A stretch of DNA of 39,270 nucleotides from Coriobacteriia bacterium (GCA_030651905.1 JAUSBS010000029.1:1-39270); one strand, 5' to 3'. Positions 24,154 through 33,113 are shown, numbered from the stretch's first letter. Numbers and translations: made by a program. Notes: generated by a model from the letters alone, not told the origin.

Positions 24154-24663
24154 GTGTCGGAGCGGGCGCGAAGGATAGCCGTGGTGGCCCACTGCCATCT
24201 CGATGTGAACACCAAGGTGCACGGTCTGGCCGACTACGCCGGGGCGCGCCGGGATCTGATCGAGAGACTCCTCGCGAGCGACGTGGGGCTGATCCAGCTT
24301 CCCTGCCCGGAGGCGACCTACCTCGGCATGTCTCGGTGGGGCATGACCTACGAGCAGTACGACACGCCTGCCTACAGGCGGCACTGTCGCGACATCCTCC
24401 GTCCGACGGTCGATACCCTCAGCGCGCTCGCAGGCGACGGATGCGAGGTCGTGGCCGTCTATGGCGTCGAAGGCTCGCCCAGCTGCGGCGTCACCGAGAC
24501 GTGTCGCGGCTACAGCGCCGGCGGGGAGATCGAGGGCGTGGCGTCCGGCGACCGTGAGATGCCCCGGGCGCAACGCACCGCGGGGGCCGGGGTCTTCTTC
24601 GAGGAGCTCGCGGCGATGCTTGGCGCAGCCGGTCTGGAACTCCGGCTCGAGGGGGTGAGGTAG
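24154..24663 (+). CDS. TudS-related putative desulfidase (CD3072-like, DUF523 relative)
   Basis: The 169-residue protein has three conserved cysteines in the contexts of TudS-type [4Fe-4S] desulfidases: Cys14 in VVAHCHLDVNTK, Cys51 in IQLPCPEATYLG and Cys111 in GVEGSPSCGVTET. TudS removes sulfur from thiouracil by a cluster with one free iron site. The GTG at 24154 is preferred because GGAGG lies 7 nt upstream; the ATG at 24139 in the same frame would be almost leaderless. It is divergent from an ECF importer and followed by a UroD-like gene, so the three may handle an imported thio-compound. Substrate unknown. Confidence 0.85.
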   Translation: MSERARRIAVVAHCHLDVNTKVHGLADYAGARRDLIERLLASDVGLIQLPCPEATYLGMSRWGMTYEQYDTPAYRRHCRDILRPTVDTLSALAGDGCEVVAVYGVEGSPSCGVTETCRGYSAGGEIEGVASGDREMPRAQRTAGAGVFFEELAAMLGAAGLELRLEGVR

Positions 24664-24746
24664 ACGATCCCGCTAAAGAGTGCGAGTGGTAGCCGTCGGG
24701 GGGCGGGCGTACCCTCGGGCCGTCGATCGGTGGCGAAGGGGCGGCG

Positions 24747-25595
24747 GTGACGGGTCTTCAGCGAACGATGAACGTGCTTTCGGGCGGGGTCGTCGCGCCT
24801 CCCGCGTGCGGCGTGACGTTCATCGCGTCCGACGTCCTCCCACGTCAATCGCGCGCGCTCGATCCCGCGGCCGCGCTCGCCCGCGCGTACGCGGACGCGG
24901 AGCTCGACTTCGCCTTCGTGTCCTCGTGGGAGCCGTGGGCGGGCGTCCTGGCCGGCCTACTGCGCGAAGCGAGCATCGCGGTGCTGTGGGTCGTCCCCGG
25001 CGTGTTGTGGCCCGCGCTCGGGGCGGTCGGGGTGGGCGAGGGACTGCGGACCATCGCGCGCCATCCCGGATCGCTCGCGTCCGAGCTCGATCGCGCCGCC
25101 GAGGCCATGCTGCACGCGGTCGCGACGGGCGTCGGACTCCACGCGGACGCCGTCGTCGTCGCCGATGACATGGCAGGTGAGACGGGACCGCTCGTCTCAC
25201 CCGACTTCGTGTCCGCCCACGTCCTCCCGCGACTGACGTACGCGGTCGACGCCGCCGCGAGCGCGGGTGTTCCGGCGCTACTGCACTCGGACGGCGACAT
25301 CTCAGCTCTGCTGCCCGCGTGCCGTGACGCGGGGTTCGTCGGCGTGCACGCGTGCGTATCGGGCGCAGAGGCGTTCGAGCGCGTGTACGCGCACGCACGG
25401 CGCCAAGGTCTCGCGGTGCTCGGCGGTCTGCCGGCGCGGCTGTTGTCGGGCGGTCTGCCCGCCGCGGTGCTCGCGGGCACGCGCCTCGCTATACTGGCGC
25501 AGTCTGGTGGACTGCTCATCGCCGACGACGGCGGGATCACGACTCCCGAGGAGTACGCTGCTCTGCTCGCGGCGCTGGCCGCGACCCGGGACTGA
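24747..25595 (+). CDS. Uroporphyrinogen decarboxylase (URO-D) family protein
   Basis: The 282-residue TIM-barrel-like protein resembles the URO-D/MtaA-CmuA superfamily, in which many members are corrinoid-dependent methyltransferases rather than heme enzymes. Recognisable segments are SPDFVSAHVLPRLTYAVDAA, VPALLHSDGDISALLPAC (His180) and GFVGVHAC, followed by a C-terminal GTRLAILAQSGGLLIADDGG (partly quoted). It is shorter than true HemE (about 340) and lacks a clear HemE N-terminus, so heme synthesis is unlikely. GTG 24747 has GGGGCGG upstream; ATG 24768 is an alternative. It follows the TudS-related gene by 83 nt in the same direction. Activity unknown. Confidence 0.78.
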   Translation: MTGLQRTMNVLSGGVVAPPACGVTFIASDVLPRQSRALDPAAALARAYADAELDFAFVSSWEPWAGVLAGLLREASIAVLWVVPGVLWPALGAVGVGEGLRTIARHPGSLASELDRAAEAMLHAVATGVGLHADAVVVADDMAGETGPLVSPDFVSAHVLPRLTYAVDAAASAGVPALLHSDGDISALLPACRDAGFVGVHACVSGAEAFERVYAHARRQGLAVLGGLPARLLSGGLPAAVLAGTRLAILAQSGGLLIADDGGITTPEEYAALLAALAATRD

Positions 25596-25614
25596 CGCGC
25601 TGGAGGGTTCGAAC

Positions 25615-26055
25615 ATGGCGAACGCTTTCGACACATATGCGGCCACCGGGACACCCGAGCGCGGGCAGCTGCGCCGTGCCGCCGCGTGGGATCTCGGGCT
25701 CGTCGCCGTGGTGTTCATGATCCTGTGGCCTTCCCCGGCACTGCGGATGACCGCAGGGCTGCCGTGGTCGATCCACATCCCGATCGCCCTCGCGTCGCTG
25801 TTCGTCACGCTGTGGCTCTACTCCGCGGTCTTCGCGCGCGTCCTTCGCCGCACGGTCGGCATGTACATCGCCGACGTCGGGTTCACCGACGTCGAGGCCG
25901 CCGCCCGCACGAGCGCGCTCGCGCTCTGGTCGCTCGGATGGACCGCCGCGCTGCTGCCCACGGCGTTCGGCGCGGCCGGACCCGCGGACCCCGAGCGCGG
26001 CTGGTCCGCGCGGCTGTCCGCGCTGACGCTGGTGTCCACGCGGGTCGCGGACTGA
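25615..26055 (+). CDS. RDD family membrane protein
   Basis: The 146-residue protein starts at ATG 25615 with GGAGGG 7 nt upstream, 19 nt after the URO-D-like gene. The RDD pattern is present: LRRAAAWDLGLVAVV at the first helix, a second helix (about 55-75), RRTVGMYIADVGF where the family has its G-K-x-x-x-G-x-x-V, a third helix, and ERGWSARLSALTLVSTR at the end, similar to the RDD C-terminal R-x-W-x-D-R-x-x-x-T motif. RDD proteins are small membrane proteins of mostly unknown transport or sensing role. It may be co-transcribed with the URO-D-like gene. Confidence 0.78.
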   Translation: MANAFDTYAATGTPERGQLRRAAAWDLGLVAVVFMILWPSPALRMTAGLPWSIHIPIALASLFVTLWLYSAVFARVLRRTVGMYIADVGFTDVEAAARTSALALWSLGWTAALLPTAFGAAGPADPERGWSARLSALTLVSTRVAD

Positions 26056-26149
26056 CGGGCATCGACGCGAGGCAGGCGCACCACGGTGCCCCTCACGGCG
26101 TGCTAACATCCAAGCGCTGGGGGCAGTACGTTTCGCGGAGGTAGTCGCT

Positions 26150-26902
26150 TTGGCGCTCGAAGGCAATCTCAAGGACTTCACGCTCACGGACATGTTCCGT
26201 CTGCTGGCGTCCGGCCGTAAGTCGGGCACCCTTCATCTCGAGCACCCGGAGGCTCAGGGCAAGGTCTGCTTCGACAAGGGCCGGGTCTTCTTCGCCTCGT
26301 CGAACTGGAACCGCGAGTCGCTCGGCCGCCGGCTGGTCAAGTCCGGCGTCATCTCCGAGAAGCAGCTGCGCCAGGCGCTCGGATTGCAGAAGATCCAGAA
26401 GAAGGAGAAGGCCAGCCGCAGGCTCGGGCAGATCCTCGTCGACGAGGGTTACCTGGAGTCCAAAGTGCTGGAGAACTTCATCCAGGACCAGATCAACGAC
26501 ACGCTCTTCGACCTGTTCCGCTGGGACGAAGGCAACCTTCGCTTCGAACCGGACGAGAACTGCGAGGACGAGGACATCGGGATCGCGGTCTCGGTCGAGA
26601 ACATCATCATGGAGGCGTCGCGCCGGCTCGAGATCTGGAACAAGATCCGCGAGAAGATCCCGTCGATGAGCACGGCCTTCACTATGGCCGCCGCGCCCGG
26701 CGACAAGTCCATGGAGATCCATCTCAAGCCCAAAGAGTGGATGCTTCTGTGCTACCTGCACGGGAGACGGACCGTCCGCGAGTTGATCGAGCTGACCGGA
26801 TACAACGATTTCGAGACGGCGAAGATCCTCTACGGCATGTTCTCGGTCGGGCTCATCGACAAGGTCGGCGACCCCGACGAGAGTCAAGCCGCCGGCGGGT
26901 GA
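26150..26902 (+). CDS. PATAN (DUF4388) domain protein, first gene of the chemosensory operon
   Basis: The 250-residue protein starts at TTG 26150, supported by GGAGG 10 nt upstream and by the conserved N-terminus ALEGNLKDFTLTDMFRLL. Residues 1-55 are a PATAN/DUF4388 domain (GTLHLE, GKVCFDKGRVFFA). Residues 57-114 carry two spaced repeats, SLGRRLVKSG (57-66) with ALGLQ, and RLGQILVDEG (91-100) with a C-terminal DQ, which resemble the two cyclic-di-GMP-binding motifs of MshEN domains. The C-terminal part (about 185-245) looks like a winged helix. It precedes cheR by 11 nt. PATAN proteins occur with pili, gliding and chemosensory systems. Binding of cyclic-di-GMP is inference. Confidence 0.88.
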   Translation: MALEGNLKDFTLTDMFRLLASGRKSGTLHLEHPEAQGKVCFDKGRVFFASSNWNRESLGRRLVKSGVISEKQLRQALGLQKIQKKEKASRRLGQILVDEGYLESKVLENFIQDQINDTLFDLFRWDEGNLRFEPDENCEDEDIGIAVSVENIIMEASRRLEIWNKIREKIPSMSTAFTMAAAPGDKSMEIHLKPKEWMLLCYLHGRRTVRELIELTGYNDFETAKILYGMFSVGLIDKVGDPDESQAAGG

Positions 26903-26913
26903 CCGGGGACACG

Positions 26914-28407
26914 ATGCCCGGCAGCGGCGAAAAGCTCTCGAAGGACCTGACGGTCGCGGAGTTCCGGCAGTTCCGCGACTACATCCACCAGCACTCAGGC
27001 ATCTATCTCGAGGAGTCCAAGACCGACTCCCTTCGTATCTCCCTGCTGGCCCGGGCCACGCGCATCGAGTGCGTCGGCTGGGATGCGTACTTCGAGGTGC
27101 TCGCCCGTGACGAGCGCGAGTTCCGCGAGCTGATGAGCCTCATCACCATCAATGAGACATCGTTCTTCCGATTCCCGGGGCAGTTCGACGCACTCAGAGA
27201 AGTCGTCCTGCCCGAGATCGCGGAGGCGCGCGCCAGTGAAAACCGTACGTTGCGGATGTGGTCGGCCGGCTGCTCCACCGGTGAGGAGCCGTACTCGATC
27301 GCGATGACGTTCCTCGACTCGGGCCTCGAGACGGCCGGCTGGCGCGGGGAGGTCTTTGGCACCGATGTCTCGACCAAGGCGCTGGGGGTGGCGAAGGCGG
27401 GCATCTACCCGGCGCGCGCTGTCGCCGGACTGCCGGATGACGTGGTGACGCGCCACTTCGTCGGGGTCGACGACTCGTTCCGCGTCGCGGCTCACGCGCG
27501 CGGCCTCGTGGACTTCGGTTACCACAACCTCATCAAGGAGCCGTACCCGCTCGCATTGATGGGGAACTGGGACGTCATCTTCTGCCGCAACGTCACCATC
27601 TACTTCAAGTTGGAGTCCACCCGCCGCGTCGTGCAGAACTTCCACAACAGCCTCAACGAGGGCGGATACCTCTTCATCGGTCACTCGGAGACGCTCACCA
27701 CGATCAGCGATCGGTTCGACCCGGTGGAAGTCGGCGGCGTGTTCCTGTACCGCAAGGCGTCCGTCCGCAGGGTGCACGCGATCCCCCCCGTAGCCGTGCG
27801 CGAGATCCGCTCGAAGCGCCGTGCGGACACGACCGTCCCGGGGACCCCGAACCCGCGCTCGACGCCATCGCCACAGACACCCGTGACCGGGCCGGGTGAC
27901 CCTCTCGCCCCGGTACGGATCCATGTGGCCGCCGGCCGCCCCAAGGAGGCGCTCGCCGAACTGGAGGCGCTCCTCATCCTCGAAGCCGGCAACACCGAGG
28001 CCCGGCTGCTTGCCGCACATCTGTTCGCCGACGCCGGCGACTACGATCGGGCCCTGGACGAATGCCAGCGCGCGCTGGACGTCAACCCCTTGCTCCCCGG
28101 CGCCCGCTACCTACTCGGCGTCATCCACCAGCGGCAGGGCGACGTGACACGGGCGGTGAGCGAGCTCAAGAAGACCATCTACATAGACCCCGAGTACGTG
28201 CTCGCCCATCTCAATCTCGGCAACATATACAAAGCCGACGGCCGCTTCAGCGACGCGTGTCGAGCCTACGAGAACGCACTCCGCGCGCTCGACAAGAACC
28301 CCGAGGGCGAATGGACCCTCTTCCTGGGGGGCTGGACGGCCGATGTCGTAGTGAAGACGTGCGAACGTTCTCTGCTAGAGTGTCGGAAGGCGACGGGTAT
28401 CGCGTAG
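26914..28407 (+). CDS. cheR: CheR chemoreceptor methyltransferase with C-terminal TPR repeats
   Basis: The 497-residue protein adds methyl groups from SAM to glutamates of the transducer. The N-terminal CheR domain is clear (TVAEFRQFRDYIHQHSGIYL), followed by the SAM-binding SAGCSTGEEPYSIAM (about 119-133), FGTDVSTKAL and DVIFCRNVTIYF. A Pro-rich linker (about 300-328) leads to about four TPR repeats (330-470), which in related CheR proteins mediate receptor binding. The ATG at 26914 follows a GGGG site; a GTG at 26899 overlapping the previous stop is possible. It lies between the PATAN and receiver genes. Confidence 0.94.
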   Translation: MPGSGEKLSKDLTVAEFRQFRDYIHQHSGIYLEESKTDSLRISLLARATRIECVGWDAYFEVLARDEREFRELMSLITINETSFFRFPGQFDALREVVLPEIAEARASENRTLRMWSAGCSTGEEPYSIAMTFLDSGLETAGWRGEVFGTDVSTKALGVAKAGIYPARAVAGLPDDVVTRHFVGVDDSFRVAAHARGLVDFGYHNLIKEPYPLALMGNWDVIFCRNVTIYFKLESTRRVVQNFHNSLNEGGYLFIGHSETLTTISDRFDPVEVGGVFLYRKASVRRVHAIPPVAVREIRSKRRADTTVPGTPNPRSTPSPQTPVTGPGDPLAPVRIHVAAGRPKEALAELEALLILEAGNTEARLLAAHLFADAGDYDRALDECQRALDVNPLLPGARYLLGVIHQRQGDVTRAVSELKKTIYIDPEYVLAHLNLGNIYKADGRFSDACRAYENALRALDKNPEGEWTLFLGGWTADVVVKTCERSLLECRKATGIA

Positions 28408-28444
28408 GGGCGCGGTCTTCAGGCTACCGGAGGGACCTTCGAAA

Positions 28445-28825
28445 ATGGCGAGCGCTCGGATATTGGCTGTTGACGACAGCCCCACCATCCTCGAGATGAT
28501 CAAGGCCATCCTCATCGCCGGCGGCTATGAGGTCATCACCGCCTCTGATGGCGCTGAGGCGCTCGAGACGGCCCGGGCCGAGAAGCCCGATCTCATCCTG
28601 CTTGACGTCATGCTGCCGAAGCTGGACGGCTACCGCGTCTGTCGGCTGCTCAAGTTCGACCAGAACTACAAGAGCATCCCGATCATCATGCTGACCGCCA
28701 AGACCGAGGAACAGGCGATGGCGACGGGCATCCGCACCGGCGCGAACCAGTACCTCACCAAGCCGGTGGAGCCGGAGCGTCTGCTCTCCGCCGTGGCTGA
28801 GGAACTGTCCAAGGCGCAGGGGTAG
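28445..28825 (+). CDS. Stand-alone response regulator receiver (CheY/PilG-like)
   Basis: The 126-residue protein is a single receiver domain. The acidic pocket is Asp10 and Asp11, the phosphorylated residue Asp54 (ILLDVMLPKLDGY), with Thr84 in MLTAKTEE and Lys106 in YLTKPVEPE, so it can be phosphorylated. There is no output domain. It lies in the middle of the chemosensory operon, 11 nt before a PilB-like pseudo-ATPase, and is probably the diffusible output of CheA. Start ATG 28445 with GGAGGGA upstream. Confidence 0.94.
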   Translation: MASARILAVDDSPTILEMIKAILIAGGYEVITASDGAEALETARAEKPDLILLDVMLPKLDGYRVCRLLKFDQNYKSIPIIMLTAKTEEQAMATGIRTGANQYLTKPVEPERLLSAVAEELSKAQG

Positions 28826-28836
28826 GGACTTCGCCC

Positions 28837-30765
28837 ATGGCCGAGACCACGCTGACCGACAAGGTCCTCGACACCCTCGTCACCGCCGGCCTGCTCACGA
28901 TGGACCAGCTTGCGAGCGTCCGCGAAGCGGCCGCTGACGGGGCGTCCGTGGCCACCGTCTTGCAGGACCGCGGGCTCGTGACGGCCGCGGACGTGGGGAG
29001 TGCTCTCGAGGATGAGCTCGGCGTGCCGAGGGTCGATCTCTCGTCTTACGCGCCCGACGAAGACGCGCTCGAACTCGTTCCTGCGGCGCTCGCGCGCGAA
29101 CGCCGCATGCTGCCACTCTTCGAGATCGACGGCACGCTGACCGTCGCAGTCGGCGATCCCATGGACGTGCTCAGGCTCGATGACATCGCCCGCGAGCTGT
29201 CGGTGGAACTCGATCCCGTGCTCGCCGATCCGACCGAACTGCTCGGTGCGATCGTCCAGTACTACGGCGAACAGGCATCGGCCATGGACGCCCCCCCTGT
29301 CGCCCCGCTGCTGCCGCCGGTCGTCGAGCACGTTCCCGAGGAGCCCGAGATCCCGCTGCCGCCGGTGGCCGAGGAGGAGTTCGACGTCGCCGACCTCGCT
29401 GCCAGTCTGGCGGTCGAGGACGAGATCGAGCTGCCCGTCGAACCGATCGTGGCGACCGAGCCCGACGAGGTCCCGCTCCCGCCTTCGGCCGTTCCTGAAG
29501 CGGACACGGCCGAGGAGATGGTCGAGGTCGCGGCGACGATAGAGCAGATCGCCGCCGCCGAGGCCTCGTCCGGTCCGACCCCGATCGACCTGGACATCCT
29601 TGCCGTGGCGGACTCGACGAAGGTCGCACTTCTCGTCACGGACATCCTCACCGACGCGGCGTCCCGAGGCGCGAGCCGCATACACCTCCTGCCGTACAAG
29701 GACGACTTCTTCCTCGTGTACCGGGTGAAGGGGCGCCTTGAGAAGGTCGCGAGCGCTCCGCTCTCCCTGCAAGGCGCACTTGTCGAGGGATTGAAGAACT
29801 TCGCTCGCGTCGGCGCCGTCGGTGCAGGCGTGCCGGCGATGGGTCGCATCCGTACGCGGTTGGCCGATCAGGAGCTCGTACTGACCGTCTCGGTTGTTCC
29901 GACCATCGCAGGGCAGCGGGCTGTCGTCTCGCTGGTGCCGTTCCGCGCGGAGCCGCGAGGACTCGGCGCACTCGGCATGAGTGAGGCCGAGGTGCGCGCG
30001 CTACATGCGATGGTCGAGCGCGGGCGTGGAATCCTGCTCGTGGCGGCGCCGGTCGCCGAGGGACGCAGCTCCTCGTACTACGCGCTTCTGGCGCACGCGG
30101 CCGCTGCGGGCAAGACCGCCTACTCCGTCGAGCGCTCCGTCGAGTACGAGATCCCGGCGGTCGCGCAGGTGCTCGTCAATCCGGGCTCACCCATCGCACC
30201 CGCCGCGTACTTCGCGGCCGGTATGAGGCAGGACACCGACGTCGTGGCGATCGACGGGATGTCGACGGTCGCAGACGTGCAGACCGCCGTCGAAGCCGCC
30301 GGCGCAGGCCGGCTCGTGATCGCTACGTTCGCCGCCGGTGACATCGTCTCCGCGATCCGCCGCATGCTCGATCTGGGCGCGGAGCCGCACGGGCTCGCCT
30401 CGGCGCTGACACTGGCTGTCGGGCAGCGTCTCGTTCGAACGAACTGCCCGAACTGCACCATCGAGAAGCCATCCGACGCCTTGCGGTCGATCCCGGGGAT
30501 CACCGAGGATGTCGTGAACCGGACCGGCACCGGGTGCCCGAACTGCGGCAAGACCGGGTTCGGTGGCGTGACCGCCATCTTCGAGGTCCTGCCGTTCACC
30601 GATCCCGTTCGCGCCGCGGTTGCGCGGGGCGCGTCCTCCGACGTCCTCGCGTCCGCCGCGCACGCCGCGGGCATGCGCCCGCTCGCGGCGTCCGGCCTGA
30701 CGAAGGTCGCGGCGGGTACCGTGAGCGCCGACGAGCTGGACCGCGTGCTGAGGCTCTCGTCGTGA
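28837..30765 (+). CDS. PilB/GspE-like protein with lost Walker motifs (predicted pseudo-ATPase)
   Basis: The 642-residue protein has the layout of a type IV pilus/type II secretion ATPase: an MshEN-like N-terminal domain (1-145), an acidic Pro-rich linker (150-250) and a GspE-type C-terminal domain (255-642). The zinc module is intact with Cys537, Cys540, Cys567 and Cys570, as is the VGQRLVR segment (528-534). ATPase motifs are not. Where PilB has GPTGSGKTT it has APVAEGRSS (404-412); the Walker B/GEIRD segment is AIDGMSTVAD (471-480); the LHTND motif is IATFAAGD (495-502). The MshEN half-motifs also lack the RLG residues. It cannot bind ATP in the usual way and may be a scaffold linking the chemosensory array to a pilus motor. 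It lies between the receiver and cheW, overlapping the latter by 4 nt. Confidence 0.88.
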   Translation: MAETTLTDKVLDTLVTAGLLTMDQLASVREAAADGASVATVLQDRGLVTAADVGSALEDELGVPRVDLSSYAPDEDALELVPAALARERRMLPLFEIDGTLTVAVGDPMDVLRLDDIARELSVELDPVLADPTELLGAIVQYYGEQASAMDAPPVAPLLPPVVEHVPEEPEIPLPPVAEEEFDVADLAASLAVEDEIELPVEPIVATEPDEVPLPPSAVPEADTAEEMVEVAATIEQIAAAEASSGPTPIDLDILAVADSTKVALLVTDILTDAASRGASRIHLLPYKDDFFLVYRVKGRLEKVASAPLSLQGALVEGLKNFARVGAVGAGVPAMGRIRTRLADQELVLTVSVVPTIAGQRAVVSLVPFRAEPRGLGALGMSEAEVRALHAMVERGRGILLVAAPVAEGRSSSYYALLAHAAAAGKTAYSVERSVEYEIPAVAQVLVNPGSPIAPAAYFAAGMRQDTDVVAIDGMSTVADVQTAVEAAGAGRLVIATFAAGDIVSAIRRMLDLGAEPHGLASALTLAVGQRLVRTNCPNCTIEKPSDALRSIPGITEDVVNRTGTGCPNCGKTGFGGVTAIFEVLPFTDPVRAAVARGASSDVLASAAHAAGMRPLAASGLTKVAAGTVSADELDRVLRLSS

Positions 30766-31313
30766 GCCCCCGCGCGGCAAGGAAACAAGCCGCGAAGTCC
30801 GACGAGGCGCGCCCAGAGGCCCCGGAGCCGATCGCGGCTTCCCCCGAGCCACTGCCTGTCGAAGTCGCGATCGAGGGGCTCGACCGCATCCTGCTGTTCG
30901 TGATGGATGAACAGCGTTACGGGCTGCCCATCGAAGTAGTCCAGGAGATCCAGCAGATCGTGGCCCTCTCCGAGATCCCCGATGATTCGGGCGGTGTGGT
31001 CGGGGTCATCAACCTGCGTGGCGTCGTGGTCCCGGTCATGGATCTTCGCCTGATGCTCGGGCTCGTCCCGAAGGAGTACCACCTGCAGACGCCGATGGTG
31101 TTCACGCGCACCCCGCGGGGTCTCATCGCGCTCGTGGTCGACGAGGTGGCGGACGTGGTCGAGGTGCCGTCCGGGAGCGTCCAGGCTCCTTCAGGCGTGC
31201 TGGCGCTCGCGGACCGACTTCTCGGCGTCTGCCGGCTCGAGGATGGACCCGTCTTCGTGCTGGACGTCGATCGACTGGTTCCCGCCCGCGCGGGCAGGGT
31301 CGTGCGTCCGTGA
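30762..31313 (+). CDS. cheW: CheW-like coupling protein 1
   Basis: The 183-residue adaptor couples the transducer to CheA. A ~35-residue Ala/Pro/Glu-rich extension precedes a CheW domain beginning at LDRILLFVMDEQRYGLPIE (about 42-60), with VVGVINLRGVVVPVMDLRLM (partly quoted; about 80-99) and LIALVVDEVADVVEV. The GTG start overlaps the stop of the PilB-like gene (GTGA), and its TGA overlaps the GTG of the second cheW. The two CheW proteins differ substantially and are unlikely to be recent duplicates. Confidence 0.9.
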   Translation: MSPRAARKQAAKSDEARPEAPEPIAASPEPLPVEVAIEGLDRILLFVMDEQRYGLPIEVVQEIQQIVALSEIPDDSGGVVGVINLRGVVVPVMDLRLMLGLVPKEYHLQTPMVFTRTPRGLIALVVDEVADVVEVPSGSVQAPSGVLALADRLLGVCRLEDGPVFVLDVDRLVPARAGRVVRP

Positions 31314-31864
31314 GCGCCGGCGGGTTCCGTGACGGCTACGTCATCGCGACGGGCATGCAGGAGGAGGTCCTGCAACAGCGGGCGGAGTCCCTGGCGCTCG
31401 AACAGGCCGAGCACAACGACGAGCAGCGCAGCGGCATACTGCTCTTCGCGCTCGGTGACGAGTGGTACGGGGTCCGTATCGCCCAGGTGCGGGAGATCTA
31501 CAACGAGTACGTGATCACACCGGTACCGTGCGTGCCGGACTACATCAACGGCGTGATCAACATCCGCGGGGAGATCGTCTCGGTGACGGACATGCGGGCG
31601 ATGATGGGCCTCGGCCGGACCGAGGGTGTCGGGGCTGAGGGTCAGCTCCCGGTCATCGTCGTGTGCGACGAGACCGTATGCACTGCGCTCGTGGTAGACG
31701 CCATCGGGGATATCGCGGAGGTCTCTGTCGAGGCCATGGAGCCGCCGTTGGCGATCCTGGACCGCGCCCAGGCAGACTTCGTGGCCGGCACGTTCTACGT
31801 GGCCGGCCAGCTCGTCGCGCTCGTCAACCTGACCCGCGTGCTCGCGCCAATCGTGAGCGGGTAG
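31310..31864 (+). CDS. cheW: CheW-like coupling protein 2
   Basis: The 184-residue protein starts at GTG 31310, overlapping the previous stop by 4 nt. A helical N-terminal extension (about 1-40, [14 protein letters not shown]) is followed by a canonical CheW domain: [19 protein letters not shown], then [20 protein letters not shown] (partly quoted) and [11 protein letters not shown]. It is followed 22 nt later by the transducer gene. Having two CheW-like adaptors is also a feature of Pil-Chp systems, where one serves receptor coupling and the other array structure. Confidence 0.92.
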   Translation: MSAGGFRDGYVIATGMQEEVLQQRAESLALEQAEHNDEQRSGILLFALGDEWYGVRIAQVREIYNEYVITPVPCVPDYINGVINIRGEIVSVTDMRAMMGLGRTEGVGAEGQLPVIVVCDETVCTALVVDAIGDIAEVSVEAMEPPLAILDRAQADFVAGTFYVAGQLVALVNLTRVLAPIVSG

Positions 31865-31886
31865 CTCGATCAAAGGAGGCCACGGG

Positions 31887-33113
31887 ATGATCGGTCGGCT
31901 GCTCGCGAGGTTCCGGACGCGGTTCCTCTTCAAGTTCCTCGCCGCGAACGTGGCGATGTTCGGCGCACTCAACATCATCCAGGTCGTGGTCTTCTGGCTG
32001 CTGCTCGGCGAGACGATCATGAAGGAACCGGGCTGGATGACACAGATCGTCTTCGTCTTCGTGCTCTTCGTGGCGCTGTTCGTCGCTTGGTTCGCCCTGT
32101 TCCTCTACATCGGCGGCCGGATGCTCATGCCGCTCGACTCCGTGGTCGAGAGCGTCAAGCTCGCCACGCAGGGAGAGATCGGTCACAAGGCCATCGTGAA
32201 GTCCGAGGACGAGTTCGGGACGCTCGCCAAGAGCTACAACCAGATGCTCGACCTCATCGTCTACCTCATCACGCAGACGCAGGAGTCGTCCAAGCGCCTC
32301 GCGCAGTCGTCGTCGGACATCCTCTCGGCCACCGAGCAGCAGGCATCGGGGGCGGCGGAGCAGGCGGCGTCGATCAGTCAGACGACGGCCACGATGGAGG
32401 AGCTCGCCGCGACCTACCGGCAGATCGCGGACAACGCCGACAGCGTCGTGCGCATGGCGGAGGCGACGCTCGGGAGCGCCGAGTCCGGCCAGCAGGCGGT
32501 CATGAACACGATGGAGTCGATGGACCAGATCAAGACCCGTGCGCAGTCCTCCGCGAACAAGATCTTGGCCCTTGGTGAGCGCAGCCAGCAGATAGGCCAG
32601 GTGCTCTCGATCATCAACAACATCGCGGATCAGACGAAGATCCTCGCTCTGAACGCGGCGATCGAGGCCGCGCGGGCGGGCGAGGCCGGCAGGGGATTCT
32701 CGGTCGTCGCCATCGAGATCCGCAAGCTCGCCGAGTCGGTGGTCAGCTCCACCGGTGAGATCTCGACGATCATGACCGAGATCCAGTCGGCCGCGAACGA
32801 CCTCGTCATCTCCACTGAGCAGGAGCTCAAGCAAGTCGGGGAGGGCGTCGAGCTGGGACACGTGACGAGTGATTCGCTGGAGCAGATCCTCGACATGATC
32901 GAACAGACCACCTCCTCGGCCAAGGAGATCTCCGTGGCGACCCAACAGCAGCGCACAGCGACCGAGCAGGTCGTCAAGGCGATGAAGGAGGTCGCGCAGG
33001 TCGCTCAGCAGACGGCGGCCGGAAGCAAGCAGGTCGCCACAGCGGCCGAAGGGCTTGCGTCCATGGCTCGCGACTCCAGCCAGGTCGGACAGGCGTTCCG
33101 GATCGTCGAGTAG
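31887..33113 (+). CDS. Methyl-accepting chemotaxis protein without a periplasmic sensor domain
   Basis: The 408-residue transducer has two membrane helices close together (about 17-40 and 50-73) with only ~10 residues between them, so it has no extracytoplasmic ligand domain. A HAMP domain follows (about 74-127), then the coiled-coil signalling domain with the hairpin tip [20 protein letters not shown] and [16 protein letters not shown]. Gln/Glu-rich repeats such as [19 protein letters not shown] (about 148-166) are likely adaptation sites for CheR and CheB. Signal input must come from the membrane, HAMP region or a partner protein. GGAGG precedes the ATG. Confidence 0.95.
   Translation: MIGRLLARFRTRFLFKFLAANVAMFGALNIIQVVVFWLLLGETIMKEPGWMTQIVFVFVLFVALFVAWFALFLYIGGRMLMPLDSVVESVKLATQGEIGHKAIVKSEDEFGTLAKSYNQMLDLIVYLITQTQESSKRLAQSSSDILSATEQQASGAAEQAASISQTTATMEELAATYRQIADNADSVVRMAEATLGSAESGQQAVMNTMESMDQIKTRAQSSANKILALGERSQQIGQVLSIINNIADQTKILALNAAIEAARAGEAGRGFSVVAIEIRKLAESVVSSTGEISTIMTEIQSAANDLVISTEQELKQVGEGVELGHVTSDSLEQILDMIEQTTSSAKEISVATQQQRTATEQVVKAMKEVAQVAQQTAAGSKQVATAAEGLASMARDSSQVGQAFRIVE

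Noticed and set aside
24747-25595. HemE (true uroporphyrinogen decarboxylase)
   Set aside because: The protein is about 60 residues too short and lacks the conserved HemE N-terminus; no other heme genes are near. A URO-D superfamily member is the safer call.
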